From Pantoea eucrina (GTDB lineage: Bacteria > Pseudomonadota > Gammaproteobacteria > Enterobacterales > Enterobacteriaceae), in NCBI RefSeq assembly GCF_001691555.1, contig NZ_MAYN01000008.1, forward strand, positions 1,294,682 through 1,358,681: a DNA stretch of 64,000 nucleotides, read 5' to 3'. The translations under genes and the position numbers were made by a program. This document shows positions 35,071-44,273 of this stretch, one piece after another. The notes beneath the pieces are model-generated. The model was not told the DNA's origin, did not search any database, and worked only from the letters and a program-made list of their open reading frames with translations. Numbering within the stretch: position 1 is the stretch's first letter; every line of letters starts with the position of its first letter.

Positions 35071-36096
35071 TCAGGCCTGCCAGATCTGGCGCAGCACGCG
35101 CTGCCAGTTGCCCCACGCGAGCTGTTCAGTCAATGCCTGATCATAGCCGAGACTTTGCAATAGCGCATAGAGCCGCGGTAATCCGGTGACATCTTTTAAC
35201 GCCGCCGGTACGCTGATGCCGTCAAAATCCGATCCCAGCGCCACATGATCGCGGCCCATAATAGCGATCAGATGCGCGGCGTGTTTAACAATTTCCGTCA
35301 GAGCCGTGCTGTCATCGCGCTTTCCGTCACCGCGCAGGAAGGCGTTACCGAAATTTATCCCCACCACGCCGCCGCTGTCGCGAATGGCGCGCAGCTGATC
35401 GTCGGTCAGATTACGCGGCTGCGCGCAGAGCGCGTGCGCGTTAGAGTGCGTGGCCACCAGCGGCAGCGTGCTGAGCCGCGCCGTCTGCCAGAACGCTTTT
35501 TCATTCATGTGCGAGACATCAATGACCATGCGCTGCTCACAGGCCAGCGCAATCAGCTGCCGGCCCTCTTCCGTCAGTCCGTCGCCGCTGTCGGGCGAAC
35601 CGGGAAACGCGCCGGTAACGCCGTGACCAAAGCGGTTAGCGAGGTTCCAGAATGGCCCGATGCTGCGCACGCCGGCCTGATAAAACGCCTGCAGATCCGC
35701 TCCGGCGCCGTCGAAACCGTCGGCCCCTTCGATGTGAGCTACCAGCGCCAGCACGCCGTCGCGACGGCAGGCGGCGATCTCCTCCGCGTTCAGGCAGAGC
35801 CGGGCGCGCCCGGCGGATTCCGCCGCCAGCGTTTTCAGGATCGCAAGCTGCTGCCAGAGAATGGTGAGCGGCGGAAGCTGTTCCCGCGCACGCTCAGGTG
35901 CCACCTCGCTGAGATAGCCTGCCGGCGGCACAAACAGCGCAAACAGCCCGCCGCCAAAGCCGCCCTGCTGCATGCGCGGAAAGTCGAGATGCCCGGTTTC
36001 TGTACCGGAAAAAAACGCGCGCGCCGGATCGTCGCGATGGTGCAGCCAGAGCCGCAGTAACAGGTCGTTGTGACCGTCGAACGTAAGAAATGACAT
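35071..36096 (-). CDS. M19 membrane-dipeptidase-family peptidase next to pqqA
   Basis: 341 residues, renal-dipeptidase fold. Metal ligands are visible as DGHNDL (His9, Asp11), the central AHIEGADGFDG glutamate, THSNAHAL, and DHVALGSDFDG. No signal peptide, so cytoplasmic. It lies directly upstream of pqqA on the same strand, as in some Klebsiella-like pqq loci. Because trimming of the cross-linked PqqA to the free Glu-Tyr diamino acid needs a peptidase beyond PqqF, this enzyme is a good candidate accessory; that role is inference. ATG at 36094-36096 with CAGG upstream. Confidence 0.85.
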   Translation of the reverse strand: MSFLTFDGHNDLLLRLWLHHRDDPARAFFSGTETGHLDFPRMQQGGFGGGLFALFVPPAGYLSEVAPERAREQLPPLTILWQQLAILKTLAAESAGRARLCLNAEEIAACRRDGVLALVAHIEGADGFDGAGADLQAFYQAGVRSIGPFWNLANRFGHGVTGAFPGSPDSGDGLTEEGRQLIALACEQRMVIDVSHMNEKAFWQTARLSTLPLVATHSNAHALCAQPRNLTDDQLRAIRDSGGVVGINFGNAFLRGDGKRDDSTALTEIVKHAAHLIAIMGRDHVALGSDFDGISVPAALKDVTGLPRLYALLQSLGYDQALTEQLAWGNWQRVLRQIWQA

Positions 36097-36246
36097 AGTC
36101 TGCCTGAACCGGAAAGTGTGGCGCTATGCTACGCGTCCGTACCGCTTTCGCCAACCTGTCCGTTTCGCACCCGTGGTTGTCCGCTACGCGCAGGCAGACG
36201 GCCGTTTGCCTGCGCCACACTACAGGCTCTGCCAAAGGAGACGACT

Positions 36247-37959
36247 ATGCTGACTTACCCTGCTGATAAATATTACCCTGCCGCCGTGCTGCCGCTGGCC
36301 GATCGCCAGTGGCCGTCGCGCCAGCTCACTCACGCGCCGCGCTGGCTCTCAACAGACCTGCGCGACGGCAACCAGGCGCTGGCGGTGCCGATGGACAGCG
36401 CCCGCAAGCTGGCGTTCTGGCAGCTGCTGCTGCGCTGCGGCTTCAGTGAAATTGAAGTGGCCTTTCCCGCTGCGTCGCAGACCGACTATGCGTTTGTGCG
36501 GGAGCTGATCGAGGAAGATCGCATTCCGCCCCACGTCACCATTCAGGTGCTCACCCAGGCGCGCAGCGATCTGATCGATCGCACGTTTGAGGCGCTGACG
36601 GGGGTCCGGCAGGCGATTGTTCATCTTTACAACGCCACCGCCCCGCTGTTTCGCGAGCGCGTGTTCTGTCAGAGCAAAGCGGAAATTGTCGCCCTGGCGT
36701 GCAGCGCCGCCCGCCAGATCCGCGATCGCTGTGCCGCGCAGCCTGACACGGCGTGGACATTTCAGTATTCGCCGGAAACGTTCTGCTTTACCGAGCCGGA
36801 CTTTGCGCTGGAAATCTGCGAAGCGGTGGCGGCGATCTGGCAGCCTGGCCCGCAGCGACCGATGATCATCAATCTGCCTGCCACGGTGGAGGTCAATACC
36901 CCCAACGTCTATGCCGATCAGATTGAATACTTCTGTCGCCACTTCAGCCAGCGTGCAGCGGTGACGATCAGCGTACATCCGCACAACGACCGTGGCACCG
37001 GCACCGCCTGCGCCGAGCTGGCGCTGCTGGCGGGCGCCGATCGCGTCGAGGGCTGCCTGTTTGGCAACGGCGAACGCACCGGCAACGTTGACCTGGTGAC
37101 GCTGGCGCTGAATCTCTATACCCAGGGCGTGGCGCCGGGGCTTGATTTCAGCGACATGCAGCAGGTAGTGGAGACGGTAACGACCTGCAATCAGCTGCCG
37201 CTGCATCCGCGTCATCCTTATGCCGGTGAGCTGGTTTTCACCGCTTTTTCAGGCTCCCATCAGGACGCCATCCGCAAAGGCTTTGCCGAACGCACGGCGC
37301 GACAGGAAACCCGCTGGCAGATCCCCTACCTGCCGCTCGATCCGCGCGACATCGGCTGCAGCTATGAGGCGGTGATCCGGGTCAACAGCCAGTCGGGTAA
37401 AGGCGGCAGCGCCTGGCTGCTGGAGCAGAATCACGGGCTGCAGCTGCCGCGCGCGCTGCAGCAGAATTTCAGTCAGCGGGTGCAGCAGCAGACCGATACG
37501 CAAGGCGGCGAGATGACGCATCACGCGCTCTGGCAGCTGTTTTGCCACCACTACGGCCTGACGCAGCCGGCGCGCCAGCTTGAAACGGCAGAGAGCCAGA
37601 GCGATGAACGGGCAACGCGTCTCCGCCTGCAGTTTACGACAGCATCAGGTACACGCACGCTGAATGGCAGCGGCAACGGTCTGCTTTCGGCCGCCGTCAG
37701 CGCGCTGCAGCAGCACTACGGACGCGCGCTCGCCATTGAGGATTACCACGAACACACGCTGGGCAAACGCAGCGACAGCCGCTCGGTCGCCTATATCTGC
37801 TGTACCGACGCAAACGGCGGACGCGCCTGGGGTGTGGGAATCGACAGCGACGTGACGCGCGCCTCGCTGCAGGCGCTGCTTAATGCGGCGGACGCCTTTC
37901 TGCCGGCGGAAAGTAGCCCGCCGGTGAGACGCCCAGCACGCGACGAAACATCGCGCTGA
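36247..37959 (+). CDS. Orphan 2-isopropylmalate synthase-type enzyme (LeuA2)
   Basis: 570 residues from the ATG at 36247 (AAAGGAGACGACT upstream). Catalytic STDLRDGNQAL (Arg39, Asp40), the metal ligands in SVHPHNDRG (His244, His246) and LFGNGERTGN are intact. A C-terminal LeuA-type allosteric domain (GNGLLSAAVSALQQHYGRALAIEDYHEH) is present. This is the class-II (actinobacterial/fungal) form and not the LeuA expected in leuABCD; no leuBCD genes adjoin. It condenses acetyl-CoA with a 2-keto acid; whether 2-ketoisovalerate or another acid is the real substrate is open. Its 3' end overlaps the converging AraC gene by 80 bp. Confidence 0.85.
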   Translation: MLTYPADKYYPAAVLPLADRQWPSRQLTHAPRWLSTDLRDGNQALAVPMDSARKLAFWQLLLRCGFSEIEVAFPAASQTDYAFVRELIEEDRIPPHVTIQVLTQARSDLIDRTFEALTGVRQAIVHLYNATAPLFRERVFCQSKAEIVALACSAARQIRDRCAAQPDTAWTFQYSPETFCFTEPDFALEICEAVAAIWQPGPQRPMIINLPATVEVNTPNVYADQIEYFCRHFSQRAAVTISVHPHNDRGTGTACAELALLAGADRVEGCLFGNGERTGNVDLVTLALNLYTQGVAPGLDFSDMQQVVETVTTCNQLPLHPRHPYAGELVFTAFSGSHQDAIRKGFAERTARQETRWQIPYLPLDPRDIGCSYEAVIRVNSQSGKGGSAWLLEQNHGLQLPRALQQNFSQRVQQQTDTQGGEMTHHALWQLFCHHYGLTQPARQLETAESQSDERATRLRLQFTTASGTRTLNGSGNGLLSAAVSALQQHYGRALAIEDYHEHTLGKRSDSRSVAYICCTDANGGRAWGVGIDSDVTRASLQALLNAADAFLPAESSPPVRRPARDETSR

Positions 37960-38662
37960 ACGCGCCCGGACTCTCATAGCCGAGGTCAAGCGCCACCCGC
38001 AATACGCTTTCGCCCTGCGCCAGCCGCATCAGCGCCTGGCTCAGCCGGGCGCGCCGCAGCCAGTCGCCAAAGCGCAGTCCGGTTTCGCGGCTGAAATGAC
38101 GCGAGAGCGTGCGTTCCGCCACGCAGAGTTCGGCCGCCGCCTGCGCCAGCGTCCACGGCTCTCCTGCGCTCTGCCGGATGCGGGTACAGAGCGCCAGCAG
38201 GCGCGGACTTTGCGGCATCGGCAGGTCAAACGGCAGCACATTCATTACCCTGATCTCATCAAGGATCAGCTCATAAATGCGTTCGCTGCGGCTGCCGGGG
38301 GAGTAGTCGTCCGGCAGCGACAGCGCGCTTACGATCAGCTCACGCAGCAGCGCGGAGATCTGCACCACCTGACAGCTGGCCGGCAGGTCAGCGCGCGCCA
38401 GCGGATCGATAAACAGCGTGCGTGCAGCGACCTGACCGCCCGTCTGCAGCGCGTGCTGCGTGCCGGCGGGCAGCCAGACCCCGCGGCTGGGCGGCACCAT
38501 CCAGCTGCCGTGCGCCGTCTCAACCCGTATCACGCCGCTCAGGGTGTGGATCAGCTGCGCACAGGTGTGATGGTGCCACGGCTCGCGGGCGCCGTGTGCG
38601 TAATCGTGCGCAAACGGTATCAGCGGGCGCCGGGAAAAATCGAAGCTTATCTGTTTACTCAT
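37880..38662 (-). CDS. AraC-family regulator with N-terminal cupin domain
   Basis: 260 residues. The N-terminal cupin (EPWHHHTCAQLIHTLSGVIRVETAHGSWMVPPSRGVWLPAGTQH) resembles regulators of the NimR/YdeO-neighbour type, and the C-terminal AraC helix-turn-helix pair is at about 155-250 (WTLAQAAAELCVAERTLSRHF, VLRVALDLGYESPGAFSAMFRRVLG). Effector unknown. It overlaps the 3' end of leuA2 on the opposite strand by 80 bp and the following dehydrogenase gene's stop by 8 bp. Confidence 0.85.
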   Translation of the reverse strand: MSKQISFDFSRRPLIPFAHDYAHGAREPWHHHTCAQLIHTLSGVIRVETAHGSWMVPPSRGVWLPAGTQHALQTGGQVAARTLFIDPLARADLPASCQVVQISALLRELIVSALSLPDDYSPGSRSERIYELILDEIRVMNVLPFDLPMPQSPRLLALCTRIRQSAGEPWTLAQAAAELCVAERTLSRHFSRETGLRFGDWLRRARLSQALMRLAQGESVLRVALDLGYESPGAFSAMFRRVLGVSPAGYFPPAERRPPH

Positions 38663-39527
38663 CCCCGCGTTTCAGCCAGGCGTAGACAGAGGCCAGATCC
38701 TGCTCGCCGTAGCCCTCCTCCACCGCCTGCTGCCAGAGCTGCGCAATGTTCTCCAGCGCCGGCAGCCGGGTCTCTCCCGCCGCCTCCAGCGCCAGTTTTG
38801 CATCCTTCAGCGCCCAGGTAAGCTGCATCTGCGGGGTGTAGTCCTCGCTGGCAATGGCACCAAGCTTGACCTTAGCGTAAGGCGCCGCCAGCGGACCGCC
38901 CTCCAGCACCTGCCACAGATCGTCCGTGCTGAAACCAAACTGCTCTGCCAGTCGCGTGCTCTCTGCCAGGCTCTGCATCAGGCCAATCAGCCAGCTGTTC
39001 ACCACCAGCTTCATGCGCGAGCTGGCACCCGCCTCGCCCAGCCACTGCGTGCCTTTGCCGATTGCGGCAAAGACCTGTTCGGCGTTCTCAGCCCGCGCGC
39101 GGTCGCCACTGGCCAGCACCAGAATCTGGGCGTTTTCTGCCGGCGCTTTGGTGCCGGAGACCGGCGCATCGATAACGTTGATATCAGGACGCGCCGCGGC
39201 GATCTGCGCGATCAGCGCGTCGGTCGCGGCCACGCCGATGGTGCCCATCTGTACCAGACTGGCATGCTGTTTCAGCACCGGCGCAATGCGCGCTGCCACG
39301 TCGCAGGTGGTATCCCCATCGGCCAGCATGGTAATGACCACATCCGCCTGCGCTGCGGCGTCTTCCGCGCTGTCGCTCAGCTGCAGGCCCGCCGCCTCCA
39401 GATCTTCCCCTTTAGCCCGGGTGCGGTTCCAGCCCTGCACGCGAAACCCTTTTTTCAGTAAGCTGGCGGCGAACGCGTGGCCCATCGCCCCCAGACCCAG
39501 TACGGCTACAACCGGTTGCTGATGCAT
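38655..39527 (-). CDS. 3-hydroxyisobutyrate-dehydrogenase-family oxidoreductase
   Basis: 290 residues from the ATG at 39525-39527 (CAGGAG upstream). N-terminal Rossmann motif VAVLGLGAMG (11-16), substrate loop DAPVSGTKAPAENAQI, and the catalytic lysine in SSRMKLVVNSWLIG identify a beta-hydroxyacid dehydrogenase. The exact substrate is not evident. It precedes the AraC gene on the same strand (overlapping it), suggesting one transcript. Confidence 0.82.
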   Translation of the reverse strand: MHQQPVVAVLGLGAMGHAFAASLLKKGFRVQGWNRTRAKGEDLEAAGLQLSDSAEDAAAQADVVITMLADGDTTCDVAARIAPVLKQHASLVQMGTIGVAATDALIAQIAAARPDINVIDAPVSGTKAPAENAQILVLASGDRARAENAEQVFAAIGKGTQWLGEAGASSRMKLVVNSWLIGLMQSLAESTRLAEQFGFSTDDLWQVLEGGPLAAPYAKVKLGAIASEDYTPQMQLTWALKDAKLALEAAGETRLPALENIAQLWQQAVEEGYGEQDLASVYAWLKRGDE

Positions 39528-39733
39528 TTTCTCTCCTGATGATGTGAGCACTGTTCTTTACAGTGACAGAAAGCGTAGTACGCCACCAGGGGTGTGGTGC
39601 AATGCGGTAACGTTTTCATCCTGCCGGCAACGGTCCGCACTATTTTTTACGCTTTTCAATCAAATGACATAACCGGTAACATACCTGCCACTGAGATCCT
39701 TTTGGTTCATTCCTTTTTCTGACGGTTTTCATT

Positions 39734-41842
39734 ATGAACATTGCTTTACTGCGCCGGGCACTGCTGCTGCCGGCGCTGCTGCCGCTGCCGCTGCTCGCCG
39801 CAGAGGATGCAGCGCGTACGCTGGTGGTCAGCGCGGCACCCGCGGCCAGCGGCCTCTCTGAACTCGATACGCCCGCTGCGGTAAGCGTTGTCAGCGGCGA
39901 AGCTATGCGCTATGCCGCCCCGCGCGTCAACCTGTCGGAGAATCTTGCCGGCGTGCCTGGCCTGCAGATACTCAACCGGCAGAACTACGCCCAGGATCTG
40001 CAGCTCTCTGTACGCGGCTTTGGCTCGCGCTCAACGTTTGGCGTACGCGGCGTGCGCCTTTACGTCGACGGTATTCCCGCCACCATGCCCGACGGCCAGG
40101 GGCAGACATCCAATATCGATATCGGCTCGGTGGCGCACGTTGACGTCCTGCGCGGCCCTTTCTCGGCGCTGTATGGCAATGCATCAGGCGGCGTGATTAA
40201 CGTTGAAACCGCCAGCGGTGAACAGCCTCCCGTACTGGAGGCGGGCAGCTGGTACGGCAGCTTTGGCAGCTGGCGCAACAGTGTAAAAGCCAGCGGCGCA
40301 ACGGGCGACGGCACGCAGCCGGGCGATGTCAGCTACACCCTTTCCGCTTCGCGGTTTACCACCCACGGTTATCGCGACCACAGCGCCGCACAGAAAAATC
40401 TCGGTAACGCAAAGCTCGGCGTGCGCATTGATGAGGTGAGCACCCTGACGCTGCTGTTTAACAGCGTGCATCTGGAGGCGCAGGATCCGGGCGGCCTGAC
40501 GGCCGCGCAGTGGCGCGATAATCCGCGTCAGGTCGCCAGCAACGTCTCTCTCTATAACGCCCGTAAAAGCGTGGATCAGACCCAGGCGGGCGTGCGCTAT
40601 CAGCGCGAGATGGGCGAGCATGACGATCTGAGCCTGATGCTCTGGGCCGGCGAGCGTGAAACCACGCAGTATCAGTCCATTCCGGTTGTGGCGCAGAACA
40701 GAGCCGGCCATCCCGGCGGCGTGATTGCGCTGACGCGCCACTATCAGGGCATCGATACGCGCTGGACCCATCGCGACGCGCTGTTCAGCGTGCCGGTGAC
40801 GCTGACCGGCGGTCTCGACTACGAGACCATGACGGAAAAACGCAAGGGCTACCGCAACTTTACCCCGGATGGCGCCCTGGGCGTGCAGGGTGAGCGGCGC
40901 CGTGATGAACGCAACCGGATCTGGAACCTCGATCCCTATCTGCAGAGCGCCTGGCAGCTGACGGACGCGTGGTCGCTGGATGCGGGCGTGCGCTTCAGCA
41001 CGGTGAACTTTACCTCGGACGATCGCTACGTTACCGCCAGCGATCCGGACGACAGCGGCAGCCGTCGCTATCATCGCTGGCTGCCGGCCGCCGCGCTGAA
41101 TTACGCTATCGATCCGGGCTGGAACGCTTACCTCTCCGCCGGCCGCGGCTTCGAGACCCCTACGCTGAATGAGCTCTCTTACCGCACCCGCGGCACAAGC
41201 GGCCTGAACCTGGGTCTGCAGCCCGCCACCAGCGAGACGCTGGAACTCGGCACGAAAAAGCGCCTCGGCAACGGCCTGCTCAGCGCCGCGCTGTTTCAGA
41301 CTGACACCCGCAATGAGATTGTTTCAGCCGGCAGCTATGAAGGACGCTCAACCTATAAAAACGCCGGTGAGACGCGCCGCCGCGGCCTGGAGCTGGCGTT
41401 CGACCAGCAGATTGGCTATGACTGGCAGCTGAAAGCGGCATGGACGCTGCTGGACGCCCGTTACCGCACTAACGCCTGCGGTGACGAGAGCTGTCGCGGC
41501 CATCGTATTCCGGGGATTGCGCGTAACATGGCCTATGCGGGCGTGGCGTATGCGCCGGAACAGGGCTTTTACGCCGGCGCCGATGTGCGGTATCTGAGCG
41601 ATATTGCGGCCAATGACGAGAACAGCGTGCGGGCGCCCGCTTACACGCTGGCGGGCCTGAACAGCGGTTACAAGTGGCAGATCAGCAACTGGACGCTGGA
41701 TCTGTTTGGCCGCGTAGATAACCTGCTGGATCGCCACTATATTGGCTCGGTGATTGTGAACGAAAGTAACGGCCGCTACTACGAACCGGCGCCGGGCCGT
41801 AACTACAGCGCCGGCCTTAACGTGAGCTACGCCTTTAACTGA
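39734..41842 (+). CDS. pqqU: TonB-dependent PQQ receptor PqqU (YncD)
   Basis: 702 residues (E. coli PqqU/YncD about 700) and close to it throughout. Signal peptide ends LLAAED; a TonB-box-like RTLVVSA follows. The plug has ENLAGVPGLQILNRQNYAQDLQLSVRGFGSRSTFGVRG and the 22-stranded barrel contains GERETTQYQSIPV, GRGFETPTLNELSYR and VNESNGRYYEPAPGRNYS. PqqU imports PQQ across the outer membrane in E. coli. Here it coexists with PQQ synthesis, suggesting reuse of released PQQ or scavenging. ATG at 39734. No Fur-like box was recognised upstream. Confidence 0.93.
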   Translation: MNIALLRRALLLPALLPLPLLAAEDAARTLVVSAAPAASGLSELDTPAAVSVVSGEAMRYAAPRVNLSENLAGVPGLQILNRQNYAQDLQLSVRGFGSRSTFGVRGVRLYVDGIPATMPDGQGQTSNIDIGSVAHVDVLRGPFSALYGNASGGVINVETASGEQPPVLEAGSWYGSFGSWRNSVKASGATGDGTQPGDVSYTLSASRFTTHGYRDHSAAQKNLGNAKLGVRIDEVSTLTLLFNSVHLEAQDPGGLTAAQWRDNPRQVASNVSLYNARKSVDQTQAGVRYQREMGEHDDLSLMLWAGERETTQYQSIPVVAQNRAGHPGGVIALTRHYQGIDTRWTHRDALFSVPVTLTGGLDYETMTEKRKGYRNFTPDGALGVQGERRRDERNRIWNLDPYLQSAWQLTDAWSLDAGVRFSTVNFTSDDRYVTASDPDDSGSRRYHRWLPAAALNYAIDPGWNAYLSAGRGFETPTLNELSYRTRGTSGLNLGLQPATSETLELGTKKRLGNGLLSAALFQTDTRNEIVSAGSYEGRSTYKNAGETRRRGLELAFDQQIGYDWQLKAAWTLLDARYRTNACGDESCRGHRIPGIARNMAYAGVAYAPEQGFYAGADVRYLSDIAANDENSVRAPAYTLAGLNSGYKWQISNWTLDLFGRVDNLLDRHYIGSVIVNESNGRYYEPAPGRNYSAGLNVSYAFN

Positions 41843-41879
41843 CCGCCCGGTGCCTGACCCAATCAGGCACCGGCAGGCC

Positions 41880-42437
41880 TTACTGCGCCAGCAGCGCCAG
41901 CACCTCCGCGGTGCTGCCGGTTTCACCCAGCCGCGGGAAAATGCGCGCGACGCTGTTTTCATGCGTGTGCGCATCAAGGCAGGTCATGGCGTCGGTGGCC
42001 AGCGTCACGTTATAGCCGAGCGCATACGCCTCGCGCGCGGTCGACTCCACGCCAATACTGGTAGCAATGCCGCACACCACGACCTGCGTGACGCCGCGCT
42101 GCTGCAGCTGAGCGTGCAGATCGGTCTGATGAAATGCACCCCAGGTTTTTTTCGTAATGCAGATATCATCCGTTTCCGGCTGCATCTCCGGCACCAGATC
42201 TGCCCAGTCAGCGGGCAGTTCACCGTCGTGGCGCGGCATCTCATTGCGCCCCGGCGCACCGCCCGCGACGTTAACCCGTACGACCGGCAGATGGCGCGCG
42301 TGAAATGCGGTGACCAGTTCGCTGGCGCGCGCAATCACGTCGTCAGCGCTCAGCGGTGCCACCGGCAGACGGACAATGCCGTGCTGCAGGTCAATGACGA
42401 TCAGGGCGGTGTGTGCATCAAGCGTGGTTAGTGCCAT
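41880..42437 (-). CDS. Isochorismatase-family hydrolase
   Basis: 185 residues with the cysteine-hydrolase triad: Asp16 (ALIVIDLQHG), Lys96/97 (ITKKTWGAF), Cys122 (VVVCGIATSIGVESTAREAYALGYNVTLATDAM). Such enzymes hydrolyse amides or nicotinamide-like compounds; no substrate can be assigned. Its start overlaps the end of sutR by 20 bp, so the two are probably co-transcribed. Confidence 0.85.
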   Translation of the reverse strand: MALTTLDAHTALIVIDLQHGIVRLPVAPLSADDVIARASELVTAFHARHLPVVRVNVAGGAPGRNEMPRHDGELPADWADLVPEMQPETDDICITKKTWGAFHQTDLHAQLQQRGVTQVVVCGIATSIGVESTAREAYALGYNVTLATDAMTCLDAHTHENSVARIFPRLGETGSTAEVLALLAQ

Positions 42438-42999
42438 GGGGACTCCTCATAAATTCGTTAGCAGAGAGATAGTGTATCAGACTGTGGAAACGCAGCGGCG
42501 TGGCGAGCGGATTGCAGTAACTGTGCGGTTTATCGGCGGCAAACTGATACGCCTCGCCCGCCCGCAGCCGCTGCGCGCCCTGCTCCAGACCCAGCAGCAG
42601 CTCGCCCTCCAGCACCACCACCTGTTCAATGACCCCTGCCTCATGGGCAGAGGAGTGGCTCCGGGCGCCGCCGGCGAGCGTTACCTCAAGCAGATCAACA
42701 CCCACCCGGGTATCAAACGGCAGCAGCGGGCGGACCTGCATCTGCGCGCTGGCCTCGCTGAATACCGTGGTGCTGGCTGAATGGGGCACGCTGCCGTGGA
42801 TAAAGCGGGAGAAAGGCACGTTAAAGCCGGTCACGATCTTCCACAGCGTAGCCACCGTAGGGCTCGATTCACCGCGCTCAATCTGTCCCAGCATCGCTTT
42901 ACTGACGCCGGTACGGGCGGCCGCCAGCGTCAGGCTCCAGCCGCGCTCCTGACGCAGCTGCTTCAGCGTCTGGCCTAACTCGTGTTGCAGATTATCCAT
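42418..42999 (-). CDS. sutR: XRE-cupin transcriptional regulator SutR (YdcN)
   Basis: About 193 residues from the ATG at 42997-42999 (CAGGAGACGAT upstream). N-terminal XRE helix-turn-helix (TLKQLRQERGWSLTLAAARTGVSKAMLGQIERGESSPTVATLWKI) and a C-terminal cupin (EAGVIEQVVVLEGELLLGLE, FHSLIHYLS). The order matches E. coli sutR (ydcN), which is divergent from ydcO exactly as here. E. coli SutR controls sulfur-utilisation genes. A perfect palindrome lies 64 bp upstream and is a likely operator. Confidence 0.85.
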   Translation of the reverse strand: MDNLQHELGQTLKQLRQERGWSLTLAAARTGVSKAMLGQIERGESSPTVATLWKIVTGFNVPFSRFIHGSVPHSASTTVFSEASAQMQVRPLLPFDTRVGVDLLEVTLAGGARSHSSAHEAGVIEQVVVLEGELLLGLEQGAQRLRAGEAYQFAADKPHSYCNPLATPLRFHSLIHYLSANEFMRSPHGTNHA

Positions 43000-43062
43000 A
43001 TCGTCTCCTGAAAGCGTACCCTCCAGTGTATCACTTGTCGCAGCGGGACACGCGTGCCACAA

Positions 43063-43080
43063 TGTGCGTTATAACGCACA
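43063..43080. promoter_or_regulatory. Perfect 18-bp palindrome between sutR and ydcO
   Basis: TGTGCGTTATAACGCACA reads identically on both strands. It ends 14 bp before the ydcO start and lies 64 bp upstream of sutR, so a dimeric regulator bound here, most likely SutR, would block both. Confidence 0.75.
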
Positions 43081-43094
43081 ACAGGACGTTTTCT

Positions 43095-44273
43095 ATGCAT
43101 CCGGCCGACACCCGCTCTCTCCCGTTTATTCCGCTGCTGGTCGCAGGATTTGTCGCCGTTCTGGTCGGCTACAGCAGCAGCGCCGCCATTATCTGGCAGG
43201 CGGCACAGGCGGCGGGAGCCACACCGGCGCAGATCGGCGGCTGGTTTACCATGCTGGGGCTGGCGATGGGGGTGGCCACGCTGACGCTGTCGCTGCGTAC
43301 CCGCCTGCCGGTGATTGCGGCCTGGTCAACGCCGGGCGCGGCGCTGCTGGCGACCAGCGTGGAGGGGCTGAGTCTGAATGAGGTCACGGGCGTGTTTGTG
43401 GCGGTTAACCTGCTGATCCTGCTGAGCGGCGTGACCGGGGTGTTTGCCCGGCTGATGCGCTTTATTCCGCCCTCGCTCGCGGCAGCGATGCTGGCGGGCA
43501 TTTTACTGCGCTACGGTATCGGCACGTTTACCGGTCTGGAGGGCAACGCCGCACTGTGCGGCACCATGTGCCTGGTCTGGCTGCTCTGTCGCCGCTGGCT
43601 GCCGCGCTACGCCATCATTCTGGCGCTGAGCGCCGGGACAGGCGTGACGCTGCTTCAGCAGAGCGTGACCCTGCCGCCGGACGCCTTCAGCTTCACCCTG
43701 CCGGCATTTGTGATGCCGCACTTTACGCTTGCCGCCCTGACCGGCGTGGCGCTGCCCTGTTTTCTCATTACCATGGCCTCGCAGAATGCGCCCGGTATTG
43801 CCACGCTGCAGGCGCACGGCTATCAGCCGCCGGTCTCGATGCTGACCAGCTGGACCGGTGCCATCGCGCTGCTCTGCTCGCCGTTTGGCGGCTTTTCGGT
43901 CTGCGTGGGCGCGATCTCAGCGGCTATCTGTATGAGCGATGAAGCTGACCCGGATCCGGCGCGTCGCTGGATCGCCGCCGTCTGTGCCGGGGGGTTCTAC
44001 CTGCTGGCCGGGCTGTGCGGCGCGCTGATTGCGGCGCTGCTCGGCGCGCTGCCCGCCGTACTGATTGCGACGCTGGCGGGGCTTGCGCTGCTCACTACCC
44101 TCGCCGGCAGTTTGCAGCGCGCGCTGCAGGAGCCGGACCAGCGCGACAGCGCCATCATCACCGTGATGATCACCGCCAGCGGTATCTCCCTGGCCGGTAT
44201 CGGCTCCGCCTTCTGGGGCATGGCGGGCGGCGTGCTGGCCCATCTCCTGCTGACCGCCCGTCGCCACGGTTAA
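43095..44273 (+). CDS. ydcO: BenE-family inner-membrane transporter YdcO
   Basis: 392 residues from the ATG at 43095 (ACAGGACG upstream). A polytopic carrier of the benzoate/H+ symporter (BenE) family: FVAVLVGYSSSAAIIWQAAQAAG, NLLILLSGVTGVFARL, CFLITMASQNAPGIATLQAHGYQPP and SPFGGFSVCVGAISAAICMS are characteristic. Substrate in enterobacteria not established. Divergent from sutR with the 18-bp palindrome between them. Confidence 0.9.
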   Translation: MHPADTRSLPFIPLLVAGFVAVLVGYSSSAAIIWQAAQAAGATPAQIGGWFTMLGLAMGVATLTLSLRTRLPVIAAWSTPGAALLATSVEGLSLNEVTGVFVAVNLLILLSGVTGVFARLMRFIPPSLAAAMLAGILLRYGIGTFTGLEGNAALCGTMCLVWLLCRRWLPRYAIILALSAGTGVTLLQQSVTLPPDAFSFTLPAFVMPHFTLAALTGVALPCFLITMASQNAPGIATLQAHGYQPPVSMLTSWTGAIALLCSPFGGFSVCVGAISAAICMSDEADPDPARRWIAAVCAGGFYLLAGLCGALIAALLGALPAVLIATLAGLALLTTLAGSLQRALQEPDQRDSAIITVMITASGISLAGIGSAFWGMAGGVLAHLLLTARRHG

